Of a DNA stretch of 43,236 bases, positions 1-10,300 are shown one piece after another; positions within the stretch are counted from its first letter, which is position 1, and each line of letters begins with the position of its first letter. Origin of the DNA: Plantago elongata. Its lineage: Eukaryota > Streptophyta > Magnoliopsida > Lamiales > Plantaginaceae. The notes under the pieces were generated by a model. The model worked only from the letters and a program-made list of their open reading frames with translations. It ran no database searches and had not been told where the DNA came from. The stretch covers positions 1-43,236 of the forward strand of contig JAYMSP010000710.1 in assembly GCA_036897095.1 (NCBI GenBank). The letters are read 5' to 3'. A program made the translations under genes and the position numbers.

Positions 1-1475
1 TATAGTTTATCTAGTAATTGGACCTTCTCTAGATGTGTCCAACAATTGGGCCGATTTTAATCGTAAATAATTCACCTGATTTTTGTAGCAAAATTGTAAT
101 TATCACCTGGTGAAGGGTACAAAATTAACATTATGGGGTTTTGGTGCCATTTAACATAACTTCTCCAATCCGTACAATCTTATTAAGATGTAGGTTTACA
201 TTCTCAGAAAATTTTCAACAGGTGTATGCATATGAGGCAAATGTATTCAATTATCGTGCCATTTCATGATTACAATTTTGTTGAAATTCAAACGCTAATT
301 ACACACTTGCAAAAATGATTTATAACACTTAGTCCGGACAAATAATTCACATTTAAAAAATGCTTGGACGGATTGGTCAGGCTTGAGGCATTTTCATCAT
401 TCTTATATGATTAGTACAGTATGTGTTTTTCGTGAATTATATTCACAACTTCTGTATATCCTGATAATCTAGAGTTCAGACATATTACTATCACAATTAC
501 AATTTTATAACCTTAAAATTTATCACAATTACAATTTTATAACCTTAAAATTTATCACAATTACAATTTTATAACCTTAAAATTTATCAGGACATGACTA
601 AAAACAATATCATCGCATTGTACTAAAAATAGTACACATTTTTTAAATCATTAGATTAAATTTTAATTCAATATCCTTTGTTGAATAATTATTAATGCGA
701 TGGAGTGTTGCACTATCGCATAATTATATAGTGCGACGTCACAATATAATAAAACATATCAGAAGAATAAATTACTTAACACCCTTTGTATTTTAAATTT
801 AACAAGATATGCCCAACAAATCTCAAACTACTACTAGATTTATCAAAAATTCACAAATTACCATTCCATCTCAACGAAGATTAATGTTCACCATGTTCGT
901 AGGAATAAGATTATAAATGTGTGCCACTGGCGCTAGAAGAACTGTATCGGATATATGTTAGGATTTCGTTAGACATGGTATTTTTTGTTGTATTTTGCTA
1001 TTGTTGCAGCTTCGTCGCATTCCAATGTCATTTTGTTGTATCCATCTCGAACATCAATTTAAATCTAATCTAATCTTATTCAAACTCTCCTCGTTTATGT
1101 TGTAATCCGGCTTATTAGAAAGTTTCTATTATCCGAAAGAATTTTATATTATAGAACTAATTTAATAAGTTTACAAATCTGTTAAATACAACTACAATTT
1201 ACATTTTCTAATAAAAGTTACCAATCAACATTTCAAAATACAAAAAGTAAGGGTAAATTAGAATTTTTACACCTACATGGACCACACAGCAAACACAAAT
1301 TTCAAATTTTATAGTTTTTACCAATCAACACTGTGGTTCTCAAATACAGTTTGCAATAAAGATTTTTTCGTACCAATCACTGTAAAAAATCATAAAAATG
1401 CATTCTAACAGTAAAAATATTTGGACGGGCTCATTTTTGCAACGTGTTTGCAAATGCAAAGAAACCAATTTGTGC
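1..1475. other. gene-free AT-rich flank
   Basis: I see no supported gene here. The stretch is AT-rich with stops in all frames. It holds a three-copy 32-bp tandem repeat (listed separately) and two short dyads: a perfect 7-bp stem with a 4-nt loop at 619-636, and ATGCGAT/ATCGCAT at 695-701 and 715-721. The dyads may belong to an unrecognised small transposon, but no terminal repeats were found. Confidence 0.6.
489..589. repeat. 32-bp tandem repeat, three copies
   Basis: A unit containing TCACAATTACAATTTTATAA begins at 491, 523 and 555. The three AT-rich copies are virtually identical, with a period of 32 bp. Near identity suggests recent slippage or duplication. No coding or regulatory role is evident. 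Confidence 0.9.
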
Positions 1476-2090
1476 CTCAGGGCCTGCTTGGTTTCATTAT
1501 GCGTTTGGTCTCAGTCAAACAGCGGAATAGAAGCCCGGAACACAAAACGCGTATGTAGGTGTACTTTGACTCAGAACTCATGTTTGCAGTGGGTGATTCG
1601 TTTGTTGTATTCTTACGCGATTATCATGTCTGAAATACACTTACTGGACACATTTAGTGATTGGTATATATGCTATTTCCTTGGTAGGGTCTATATTTTT
1701 GGAGATAAAGTGACATTTATCACTTGAATTGCATATAGTTTTTGGTTCAAGTCATTTGATATTGCATTACGTATTGGGTTTACGAATACTTACGAGAACC
1801 TTAACAATATTACGACACTAATTCAAATAATTACGAGATCCTTAACAATGAAACCAATGTCTGACACCGGATTAGGAATTAGTTACATCGAAATTGCAAT
1901 GATAAATCACTCCAACTACTACATGATTACTACCGAGATCCTTAACTAAAACATTAATAGACGGATAACCTATGCGATATGAGCCGAAGTTACATTAAAA
2001 CATGAAGATCAAATCGCAACGAACTTAAACATCAAACATAGGAGAACCAACTGGAGAAACATGAATCCTACAGCAAAGATGGCGCATGAT

Positions 2091-2608
2091 TTATATGTTA
2101 TTTTTGGGTTGCGAGAGAAACTTAATTACAGGGGTTTCTCCTGTTACGTTCAAGTGACTGACTTCCCAAATGTGAGGCGGATCATGCTGAATTGATAGGC
2201 CATCGCTTTCTTCAGGATTTTCTTCCAGACGAGAGACTGAATTAGCCACTGATTGGAGAGTAATATCTCTCTAAAGATTACACAGTTGAATTGTTGTTTC
2301 TTCAAATTGAGACTTTATCCTTCTGTTTTCATTTCTCAAACTCACCATGATCGTACAATACCTCTCGCAAGGCCTCATCAATCCACTGCCAGAAATCACA
2401 CCCTCCAGTACGCTGAGGTTAGATTCTATGTATCAGTGATAAAAAAAAGCAGAGAGATGAGAAGGAGTAAGATGTAGCAGAATTGAGATGAACAGACCTG
2501 GTAATTGATGCACTTGACAAATCGGTGGTAAGGATTGGGATCGGTGTTGGACGTGAATTGGTGCAGACCTGCTCCACAACCATGGATTTGATTCCGCCGT
2601 TGATTCAT
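2091..2608 (-). pseudogene. GRF-type zinc-finger protein, broken after exon 2
   Basis: Exon 1 (2498-2608, 37 codons, ATG start) encodes a CG…TSNTDPNP…RF…C pattern, which matches the first half of plant GRF zinc fingers (C-x-CG … TS-x-T-x-NPGRRF-x-x-C). It ends CAG|GT. After an 85-bp intron, exon 2 (2329-2412) begins in phase after AG and gives GGCDFWQWIDE, the expected second half with C and the F-W-D signature. The frame then stops (2329-2331). A second frame immediately downstream is open to 2091 except for one TAG and is glutamate/glutamine rich like a coiled coil. I therefore infer a frameshift plus a nonsense change in an originally longer protein. An alternative donor inside exon 2 (ATG|GTGAGT) is also possible. 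Function unknown; GRF fingers bind nucleic acids in other proteins. It lies within the Harbinger-like element, downstream of the transposase. Confidence 0.6.
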
Positions 2609-2888
2609 TATTGAGTGGGAGATCAGAGAAGGAGTTGGGATTTTTTCGTGGGCATAATGAATCTTTGGGGATTAAATTGGGGAAGTAGAGAAACCCTAGA
2701 CTATTTTCCCACCAAAACAAGTGATGTGGACATCTATTTTGGCGCCAATGGATGTTAATGGAGCCAAAAATCACACAATTTTTTTGGAGCAAAATTCACG
2801 ATTCATAAATGTTCGACTAATTATGAGAAGTATATGATCGACCTAGTTGTTTGTTTTATTTTATATTTTGATATACTTGTACAACAAT

Positions 2889-3024
2889 GAACCGAAACCC
2901 TAGTTGATTTGATTACACTAGGTAATTGAAATCTCCGTTACAAGTTTACAACTGATTTGTATTGAAGTCTTTGCTATTACACTAGTTGAACCGAAACCCA
3001 AGTTGATTGGATTACACTAGGTAA
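2889..3024. repeat. 37-bp direct repeat beside the transposase break
   Basis: Copies at 2889-2925 and 2988-3024 share GAACCGAAACCC…GATTACACTAGGTAA with two mismatches, 99 bp apart. They lie exactly where transposase homology stops (3042). The arrangement suggests a local duplication or a repair event that removed the transposase 3' exons. Confidence 0.8.
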
Positions 3025-3041
3025 CTACATTTATCTCTTAC

Positions 3042-3574
3042 CTTAAAGTGGCACCAAGGTTCCTCCTCACAAGTTTGTGGTATGGGCACCCACTTTGCAA
3101 GCAAAATATCATAAATACTCAAAACAGCTTATAGCACTTCATTGAAATAAAGACTAACAATATGTAAACTCCTATTGAAATCAGTTGTGCTATCCTTTGT
3201 TTAGTGTGATGCCCCAATATTTTAAGGAAGATGGCTACTTTCTCCTCTAACTAAACATATAAGCTTCATTTCAATCCTCCTTGAAGCTTAAGTAAGGCAC
3301 CCAAATGCTTGAAAGGTTCCATTCTCATTTTGAAATTGTCTTTACAAACTCTATCACTTATCAGAGTAACCCTACACATATAAGCTTTGGCCCTTTTGAT
3401 TTTCGGTATAAGGGGATAGCTAACCGGAGGTGTTCTCTTACGTTTGCGTGGCAGCCTTGGCCTAGCACACCTAATGTAGTACCAAGTCATGGCTAACATC
3501 ATGCCCATTGACATCACCAATATGAGCCGAATGAGTTGTTGTCTTTGTGTGCTTGACAACATGACTATTTCCAT
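3042..3574 (-). pseudogene. PIF/Harbinger transposase, N-terminal part (HARBI1-like)
   Basis: The minus strand has an open frame from about 3574 to 3266 ending in VCKDNFKMRMEPFKHLGALL-GGLK. This matches the segment before the DDE nuclease domain of plant Harbinger transposases (DNFRM…F..LC.LL). Past an in-frame stop the homology resumes in shifted frames: LEEKVAIFLK, then GHHTKQRIAQL, then LLAKWVPIPQTCEEEPWCHFK, ending at 3042 before GTAAGAG, a plausible donor. The following exons, which should carry the GALDGT segment and the catalytic DDE residues, are absent. There is no intact start: the longest frame opens with GTG at 3589, and the first ATG is at 3574. At least one stop and two frame changes make it non-functional. 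Upstream residues form a hydrophobic stretch followed by a basic run (RLPRKRKR). Confidence 0.72.
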
Positions 3575-4389
3575 AATAAAACATTCCACAAAAAACAGTA
3601 AATAAATCTAATCAAGATCACCAAACCATTTTTTACAATCATCAAAGACTCTGCCCGTTGTACACTATATTCATACCCCAAAACAACAACAAAAGTATGA
3701 AACAAAGAAGCATAATTCAAATGAAATGAGCCAAAACAAAAACGGACACATTAAATACCAAATCTTGCATTCAATTCGCCACATTAAATAGTACACAACA
3801 AGCATTTATTGAAGATTCTTTCCAAAAAATCGGGTATACAACGGATTTCGCTGTTACAAATCTGGAAAAGGAGGATGTTTACCTTCAATCGAGCTAAAGA
3901 TCCTTCTTTAATGCACTAACACACCAAAATTCCGCTGAACAACAAAGTCGACCACCTGCAAAATGAAGCTTCGTCAATTAAAATCACGACATTAGTAGTC
4001 CATATCGAGAGACACATGAAGATTGAAGAAATCGAACTCAACTTGTTGAGTCTCTCATTTTCAGACAGTGAGCTTGGAGAAGAAGCTGAAGAAAATATAT
4101 TTCATTTTCCATCTATATGTATCTAAAAGGGTTTATTGTTCGGTGGCATTTTGGCTTTTCCGTTCTCTCCGATTATGCGTTCTGAATCGTAATTTTCAAA
4201 TACATGAGAATTGAGATGTGTTGGAATGTGATAGAGAAGCGCATTCGCCAATACATTTCTTGGGAAACATACGGACTTTTACGAGTTTGGAGAAACGTAA
4301 TGCTGCCGAAATACATTAAACCAAATACCAAACGTCATCAGTAGATGCCAAAAATACACAAACACATCACACCAATCAGGCCCTGAGTG

Positions 4390-4510
4390 ATTTTGTGAAA
4401 TGGGTAGCTGTGAATTGAATTGTGATCTACAATCAAGTCCAGCAGCACTAATGGAGTTTCAACCGTGAACATCGTAACAATTCTCTTCTTCTTCTTCCTC
4501 CTCCTCCAAG
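4390..4510 (+). other. presumed 5' leader exon of the Ycf20-like gene
   Basis: A CT-rich leader-like stretch (CTTCTTCTTCTTCC) ends at CAAG|GTACGG (donor at 4511). A matching acceptor TTTTTAG lies at 5601-5607, 21 nt before the Ycf20-like ATG, implying a leader intron of about 1.1 kb. The leader holds an ATG at about 4451 followed five codons later by TGA, so a short upstream ORF may dampen translation. The transcription start is unknown. This is inferred from splice-site consensus and position only. Confidence 0.45.
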
Positions 4511-5628
4511 GTACGGCTACCCCATATTCGATTTTAGCTATTTCTTTCTCATTGCATTCTTCAACTACTCTGCTCCTACCATTTAATTAACTGCTCGTGT
4601 TGTGTTTTGGATTACTCACTCACACTGATCAATTTTACAAATTGCTACTACTTCTTATCAGTTTGCCCAATTTGTGTTTTGTTACCCTCGCAACTTTTTG
4701 TTTCCCTATTTTCCAATTTCACTTCACTTTTTTTATGCCATTACTTTACATTACACTACTGCTGGATGGATAAAGCTCCAACTGGGCTGTTCGTCGATTC
4801 GAGGGGTTTAGTTTAGTGCGCGTAGCGTTAAACAACCACACACAGATTAATGTGCAGTTTAAATGATACTGGGAATAAATGATTGTAAATGTTGCCAGAA
4901 AATGAAACATGACATTTGTATTAGGACATATATGAATGGAATTCATGTCATTTGTTATAGGAGGAGGGAGTACTTCATATGATTAGTTATCTTATGTGAA
5001 TTTTTGTCCCACTTATTTTATATGTTGAACTAGTATTATTTTCGCTATTCATTTCATGACCATAGTTGAGCCTAAGCTTTCGAGTTGAGTGGAGTTGAGT
5101 CATGCGATACTCAGCTGATATAATAGCGCTGTTGTTCTTTTGGACACATAATATATTAGCATGTACTGTCTGTCTGACTCATTTAATAGCACTAATGCTA
5201 GAGTAAATCGAGTGTGGAGATATATCAAATATATCGAGACTAAGCATTCATACTGGATTTTAGTGGTTTCCTGTCCTAGCTCGATCATTTAATACTGTAA
5301 TGGAATTGTACTTGTAACTGGAATATTTGGAGCAGCATTACGTGTATACAGTTTGCATTCGTATGTTTTGCTTTGTTCCACTAATGAGTTCACCTTCATT
5401 TTCATAGTTACTCATTACATAGCATTACTGCTAAAGCAAATCGAGTTTGGAGACTAGAGCATTCATATTGGATTTTAGCAGTTTCTTGTCGTAGCTTGTT
5501 CATTGACTACTGTGATGGAATCATACTTGTAACAGCATTGTGTGTTTGCAGTTTGCATTCATATGTTATGATTTATTCAGCTAATGAGTTCACGTTCAAT
5601 TTTTTAGTTACTACAAGGCACGAACCAA

Positions 5629-6099
5629 ATGGTGACTGTTATTGATTTTACATGTGTTGACCTTCTCAAGTCCACCATAATTACTAGAAGAGGCAGCACT
5701 TATCCTAGTAATCTGGGGGATTGTGCTTTTCGATTCCCTACCAGGAGTTTCAGAGTTCGAGCTGTTCAAGATAGTGAAGGTCCTCGAAGATTGGTGGACA
5801 TAATAAGGATTGTACCTCAACTATCTCGTAATTACTTCAAGAGCCCTTCCAGAAGGGCACTTTTTGGGGGTATATCTCTCTTGGGTGGCTTCTACGTCGC
5901 ACAAACAATCTCTCTTTCTTTCGGAGCTCTGGGTGTAAATGATGTCATTGCAGCAGTATTGTGTGTTCTCATCACTGAGTACGTAACCAGGTTTTACTAC
6001 AGCCGACCCAAGGTCACCTTTTCTCTTGCCCTTTTGAACAACTTCAAGATGGGTTTTACTTATGGTCTATTTATTGATGCTTTTAAACTTGCAAGTTGA
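5629..6099 (+). CDS. Ycf20-like chloroplast protein
   Basis: A 156-residue single-exon CDS. Residues 1-46 are rich in Ser, Thr, Arg and hydrophobics with few acids, as in a chloroplast transit peptide. Residues 56-155 match the Ycf20 (DUF565) family: RRALFGGISLLGGFYVAQTI is followed by a second hydrophobic stretch (about 103-118) and a conserved tail, ITEYVTRFYYS…FK.GFTYGLFIDAFKL. Two transmembrane helices are likely (about 77-98 and 103-119). In Arabidopsis, members of this nuclear family are needed for normal non-photochemical quenching and are located in plastids; the exact biochemical role is not settled. The ATG at 5629 is the first in the exon, and the TGA at 6097-6099 follows the conserved tail. 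The frame is intact. A decayed Harbinger element lies immediately upstream of the presumed leader exon. Confidence 0.88.
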   Translation: MVTVIDFTCVDLLKSTIITRRGSTYPSNLGDCAFRFPTRSFRVRAVQDSEGPRRLVDIIRIVPQLSRNYFKSPSRRALFGGISLLGGFYVAQTISLSFGALGVNDVIAAVLCVLITEYVTRFYYSRPKVTFSLALLNNFKMGFTYGLFIDAFKLAS

Positions 6100-7326
6100 G
6101 TTGCTCTTGTTTGTTAGAGACATACTATGTTGTAGGACTTTCGGGCAATGAGTTGCTCATTACTACACATGTTATGCTCTACGAAAGCTATCTGTATTTA
6201 GATCCTCTTATTGTTATATGGTTGCTATTTTACCTCAGATCCTTATTACAACCATAATTGCTGAACTTGTCTGATGTCTTTTTTGCTCTCAAGTTTATAG
6301 TTCATATATACCTGTAGTTTCCTGCCAAATTATTGTTCATGTACTTCACACATTATTTTTGAGAATTTGAAGAAATTGTATATGGCTAAATCTATTGTTG
6401 TCAATCTCACCGGGATCCTGCATCATCCCGGAGCTTTTGAAACCTGTCGGGATAGATACCTCTATCCCTGATTGCATAGCATCCTGAATGATTCAGATGT
6501 TTCCTGGACTGGGACCCGGGCAAATACCAGTGTGGTGAAGCCTTAGGACTTATTCTGGCATCCTCAGACGGGGAGAGGAAAGTGGAATAAGCTTGAGTTT
6601 ATCTACTGCAACTTTCGGCCTCTTAGCACTGAATTAGATTGGTTAATAGCTCCTGGATGAATGTAGCTTGAAGTTATCAGAGAAGTTGAGATATCACCGA
6701 GAAGAGAGGGAATGAGATGTGGAGATGGCTATTTGCTATTATAAATCTGGTTAAAAACACTTTTAAATAGTTCTCAGTTGCTTATCGGTTAGAGTAAATG
6801 CCACAGCTCCTCCCCTAGCTCTGAGCAGTTTAAACTCATATGGTTATGCAGGGTCAGTCAAGTCTCTTCTCTGCTGTAGAGTTGAGGAGATATGTCAAGA
6901 AGCTGCAATACGGTCGAGGATGACCTTAAGTGTTCAGGCAGCTGAAAAGAGAAGCTTTTAGTTATGTATTCGGGAAGCTTCTAGTGCATTGTGCCAAGTT
7001 TGCCTGCACAGACCATCATCTTTGGCTTATCAAGCATAAGTCGGACTGCATTCTCGGGCAAGACTTTACCATAAATATACCTTTCAATTACAAGCACAAA
7101 TACATGTATAAATCCCATAGACATAAATTCTTTGATATTCTTATCCCCACACATTCTTTACAAAGTATCAATTATATAACCTATACAATAAATTAATGTA
7201 TTACAGCACAAAGTTATGTTGTATGATCCAACGCCAAAAACAGGAATCTGTTTTTTCTCCAAAAATCACGATAAATTTACAGTAACCTACACAAAAATGT
7301 GTGTACATAATGTGACAAGGTTGGTT
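6100..7326. other. intergenic region between convergent genes
   Basis: This contains the 3' ends of the Ycf20-like gene (plus) and the PDR transporter (minus), which converge here. Around 6400-6560 there is a more GC-rich patch with the inverted pair CCGGGAT/ATCCCGG (6409-6430). No gene is supported; the short frames at 6840-7196 show no family resemblance. Confidence 0.55.
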
Positions 7327-10300
7327 TCACCTCCTCTGGAAGTTGAGGTACTTGATACCATAAGCAAAAACGAGAGCAAAAAGAATAGCCCAGGCAACAT
7401 GAGCTCCAGCAACAGCTCCAAGGAAGTCATATCTGAACCCGAGGAACTGATCAAGATACTCCCTGACCGTTATATTAGCAAGGCCAGGCACTTCAACCTG
7501 GTCATTCCTGTTGCCCACTTGAGATGTCACCAAGCCGTATATAGTCCATGCCACTGGCGATGCCCAGTAATACCATCTCCACCATATTGGAATTTGCTGA
7601 AACCAAATCATCAGTAAACACTAGATCATAAGGACCCGGAAGATGTAATAAATGATTGTTTGCAAGTGATTGTCAAAAACTGATTGTAAATTTTTTTATT
7701 TTTTTGACAGCAGAATAGGAAATTGAGTGTCTGCAAACAATTTCTGCTATTAGTCCAAGCTAAAAACAGTTGAAAAAACCACTTTCAACGATCAAAATCA
7801 TTTGCAAGAAACAGGTACTAAGAGCTTTTCTCTTAGAATTCCTAGTGCAAAATCCCATAATGTAATCTAAACCAAAGCTTTCCTATTAGACAAATCCATA
7901 AAAGTTTAAGAAATTTTCATACCGTTCTTGGGATAAGGAAACCAGAGAACAAGTTCCAAAAGCTGAGGAAGAATGACATGACAATTGCAGCTATCATGTA
8001 ATTTGGTGTGAGCGCAACAAGCATCATTCCATAGACAGTGAAGTACGTAAAACACATGAAAACATAGAAATAGAACCAAAAGAATCCCGATGCGGTCCAG
8101 GTGAATCCAATCATAGAATAAAGCAGAAGACTGTATAAGAGAGTCTGGACAACGAGATAACAAATCTCTATTGCAACCTGCGGATTGTTACAGAACAAAT
8201 ATATTAGTATACCAATATCAATATGTTCACTTGTTTGGAGCAACTTAGTCACTACATGTGTTTACTTAAGAGGTACTGATGCAATAGCACACCACCGAGT
8301 AATTAACCAGATGCTAAGTGGGTGATCAAGTTAATTATCAGACAAGACAAACAAGGTAAGTGTTGAGCTCAAATACCTGGGCGAAAGCATAAGGCAATGC
8401 TGAATACATTCCAGCTGCCTTTTCACGATAGAAAACGGTTCTTTCTACTGCCACAACTGACTGCACAGCAGAAGTATTTGTTCCTCCAAGAAACATAACT
8501 GCTGCGTACATTGCTCCAAGCAGATTCATCAAGTCTTGTTGTCTAGACCTATAGTAAGTAATAATACATACATTATGTTTGGATATATATACGAACTGAA
8601 TATATTTCCGACATACATATAGAGTAAGCATTAAATTTAATGGGGATTTTATCGGACTTACACTTGCTCTCCTTTATTCCAGAATATGACTCCAAATATT
8701 ATTCCAATGACAGTCGTCAGGAAGAACCTGATGGCATTATACTGCGGATTCCTCCAGTAAGACAAATGTTGTTTCCAGAAGCATGCTTTGCACTGAGAAA
8801 CAAAATTCTGGGAGTATTTAGTTGGAAAATGTAGATCCTGGGACCCTGGGGCTGGACAACTGAGTTGTTTGATCTGTTCTAGATTTCGCCTGTGAGAAAG
8901 ATCAGAAGTGACTCATTAGAAACCCATCAAACAACATTTGGTAATATTCAGTTGTTATGTTATGTTCTACTTACTGGTAGAGATCAGAGGCTGTAAAGAG
9001 CTCTGCAAAGTCAACGCCTAGTTGGGCTTCAGCGGAAGGAGTGGTAACATCCAGCATCCAGGTCGCGGGGTTGACACCTTCTTTGATCTCAGGAACCCCG
9101 GGCACAGCCTGGCAGAGAGGAAGATATTGAGTTGAAACAGAAACAACAGATTACAACTTTTGATGTCACATTGTCAATACTCACTTGAAAGTATTTAACC
9201 AACAGATGAGAATGATGACCAAGAGGCCCTGCGTAAATCACTTGTCCTCCTCTCTTCATCAACAATAACTACAGAGAAAGCAACAAACCAAATTAAGAAC
9301 TACTGTACAATACTTTAAAGGCAAGTACAAAAAATGAATTTTGTTAATATATCTACCTCATCAAAAGCTTCAAATATATCTATGCTCGGCTGGTGAATTG
9401 TACAGACAACTGTTCGACCTGTATCAACGGTGTTACGCACAGTTCGCATCACAATTGCAGCAGCTCTAGCATCAAGACCAGATGTGGGCTCATCCATGAA
9501 GATTATGGATGGATTCGCAACTAATTCTACGGCTATGGTGAGTCTCTTTCTCTGTTCAGTGGACAAACCATCCACTCCAGGCAGCCCAACTAAAGCATCT
9601 CTTAATGGATTCAACTCAATCAAGTCCATCACTTCCTCAACAAACATCTGTCAAGCAAACAAAAGATGGGGCAACATAATCAACTGTAATGCAGACTTAC
9701 AATTTTGTTATAATTTTCGGTTCAACCACATGATAGAATGACGACGTTTTTTCTTTCTGCTTTCTACAAACATCTGTCAAGCTTCTTTATTTTCAAAATG
9801 TGCACACTTAGCCCTTGTGAGTAGTGCTATCAGAAATATAGTTTGGGACATAGAAAATAATTTGAAAGAAAATTCTAAAAGAGACCTGATAATTATGCTA
9901 GACACATATGAATTAAAGAAACAAACCTTCCGTGTTTCCTTGTCGACATCGGGAGAAAGACGTAGCCAGGCAGAGTATACAATAGATTCATAAACAGTAA
10001 CATGTGGAGAATGTATGTCATTCTGTTCACAATAACCACTGATACGAGCAAATGTAGATTGATTCTTTGGATAACCAGAAATGCTTATATTTCCTTCTAT
10101 ATATCCGCCAGTTTTCCTTCCAGCCAGAACATCCATCAACGTGGTCTTACCAGCACCACTCACACCAACTAACGCTGTTAGAACACCAGGCCTAAAAGAT
10201 CCACTAACATTTCTTAACAACTGAAGACGAGTATCATCAATCCCTTGCTTTTTCATTTCCTAGAGAAGACAATACATGTATTACTATCATGAATCTATTA

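Larger units (their letters stand above)
1480..4383 (-). mobile_element. decayed PIF/Harbinger-type DNA transposon
   Basis: The left end reads GGGCCTGCTTGGTT (from 1480). The right end, reverse-complemented from 4383, reads GGGCCTGATTGGTG, so 12 of 14 positions match. A GGGCCTG-TTGG terminus is typical of plant PIF/Harbinger and Tourist elements. Flanking trinucleotides are TCA on the left and TGA on the right; both fit the TNA form of the family's 3-bp target duplication but differ at the middle base. Inside, on the minus strand, are a broken Harbinger transposase and a GRF zinc-finger ORF. The second Harbinger ORF (Myb/SANT-like) was not recognised. The right end lies only about 125 bp from the splice donor of the presumed Ycf20-like leader exon. 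Family assignment rests mainly on the transposase; exact ends are less certain. Confidence 0.68.

Noticed and set aside
695..721. Stem ATGCGAT…ATCGCAT as a terminator or small RNA
   Set aside because: Too short and isolated in AT-rich DNA; no transcript context.
2433..2792. Minus-strand open frame of 119 codons
   Set aside because: It overlaps the GRF zinc-finger exon in another frame and lacks any motif; the splice sites and Cys pattern support the other frame.
7216..7617. Plus-strand open frame of 133 codons
   Set aside because: It is antisense to the last coding exon of the PDR transporter, which is fully explained on the minus strand.
8662..8664. PDR exon 17 ending at 8,664 (CAA|GTGTAAG)
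   Set aside because: It would put a TAG in the next exon; shifting two bases to the consensus donor GTAAGT (exon end 8,662) restores the frame.
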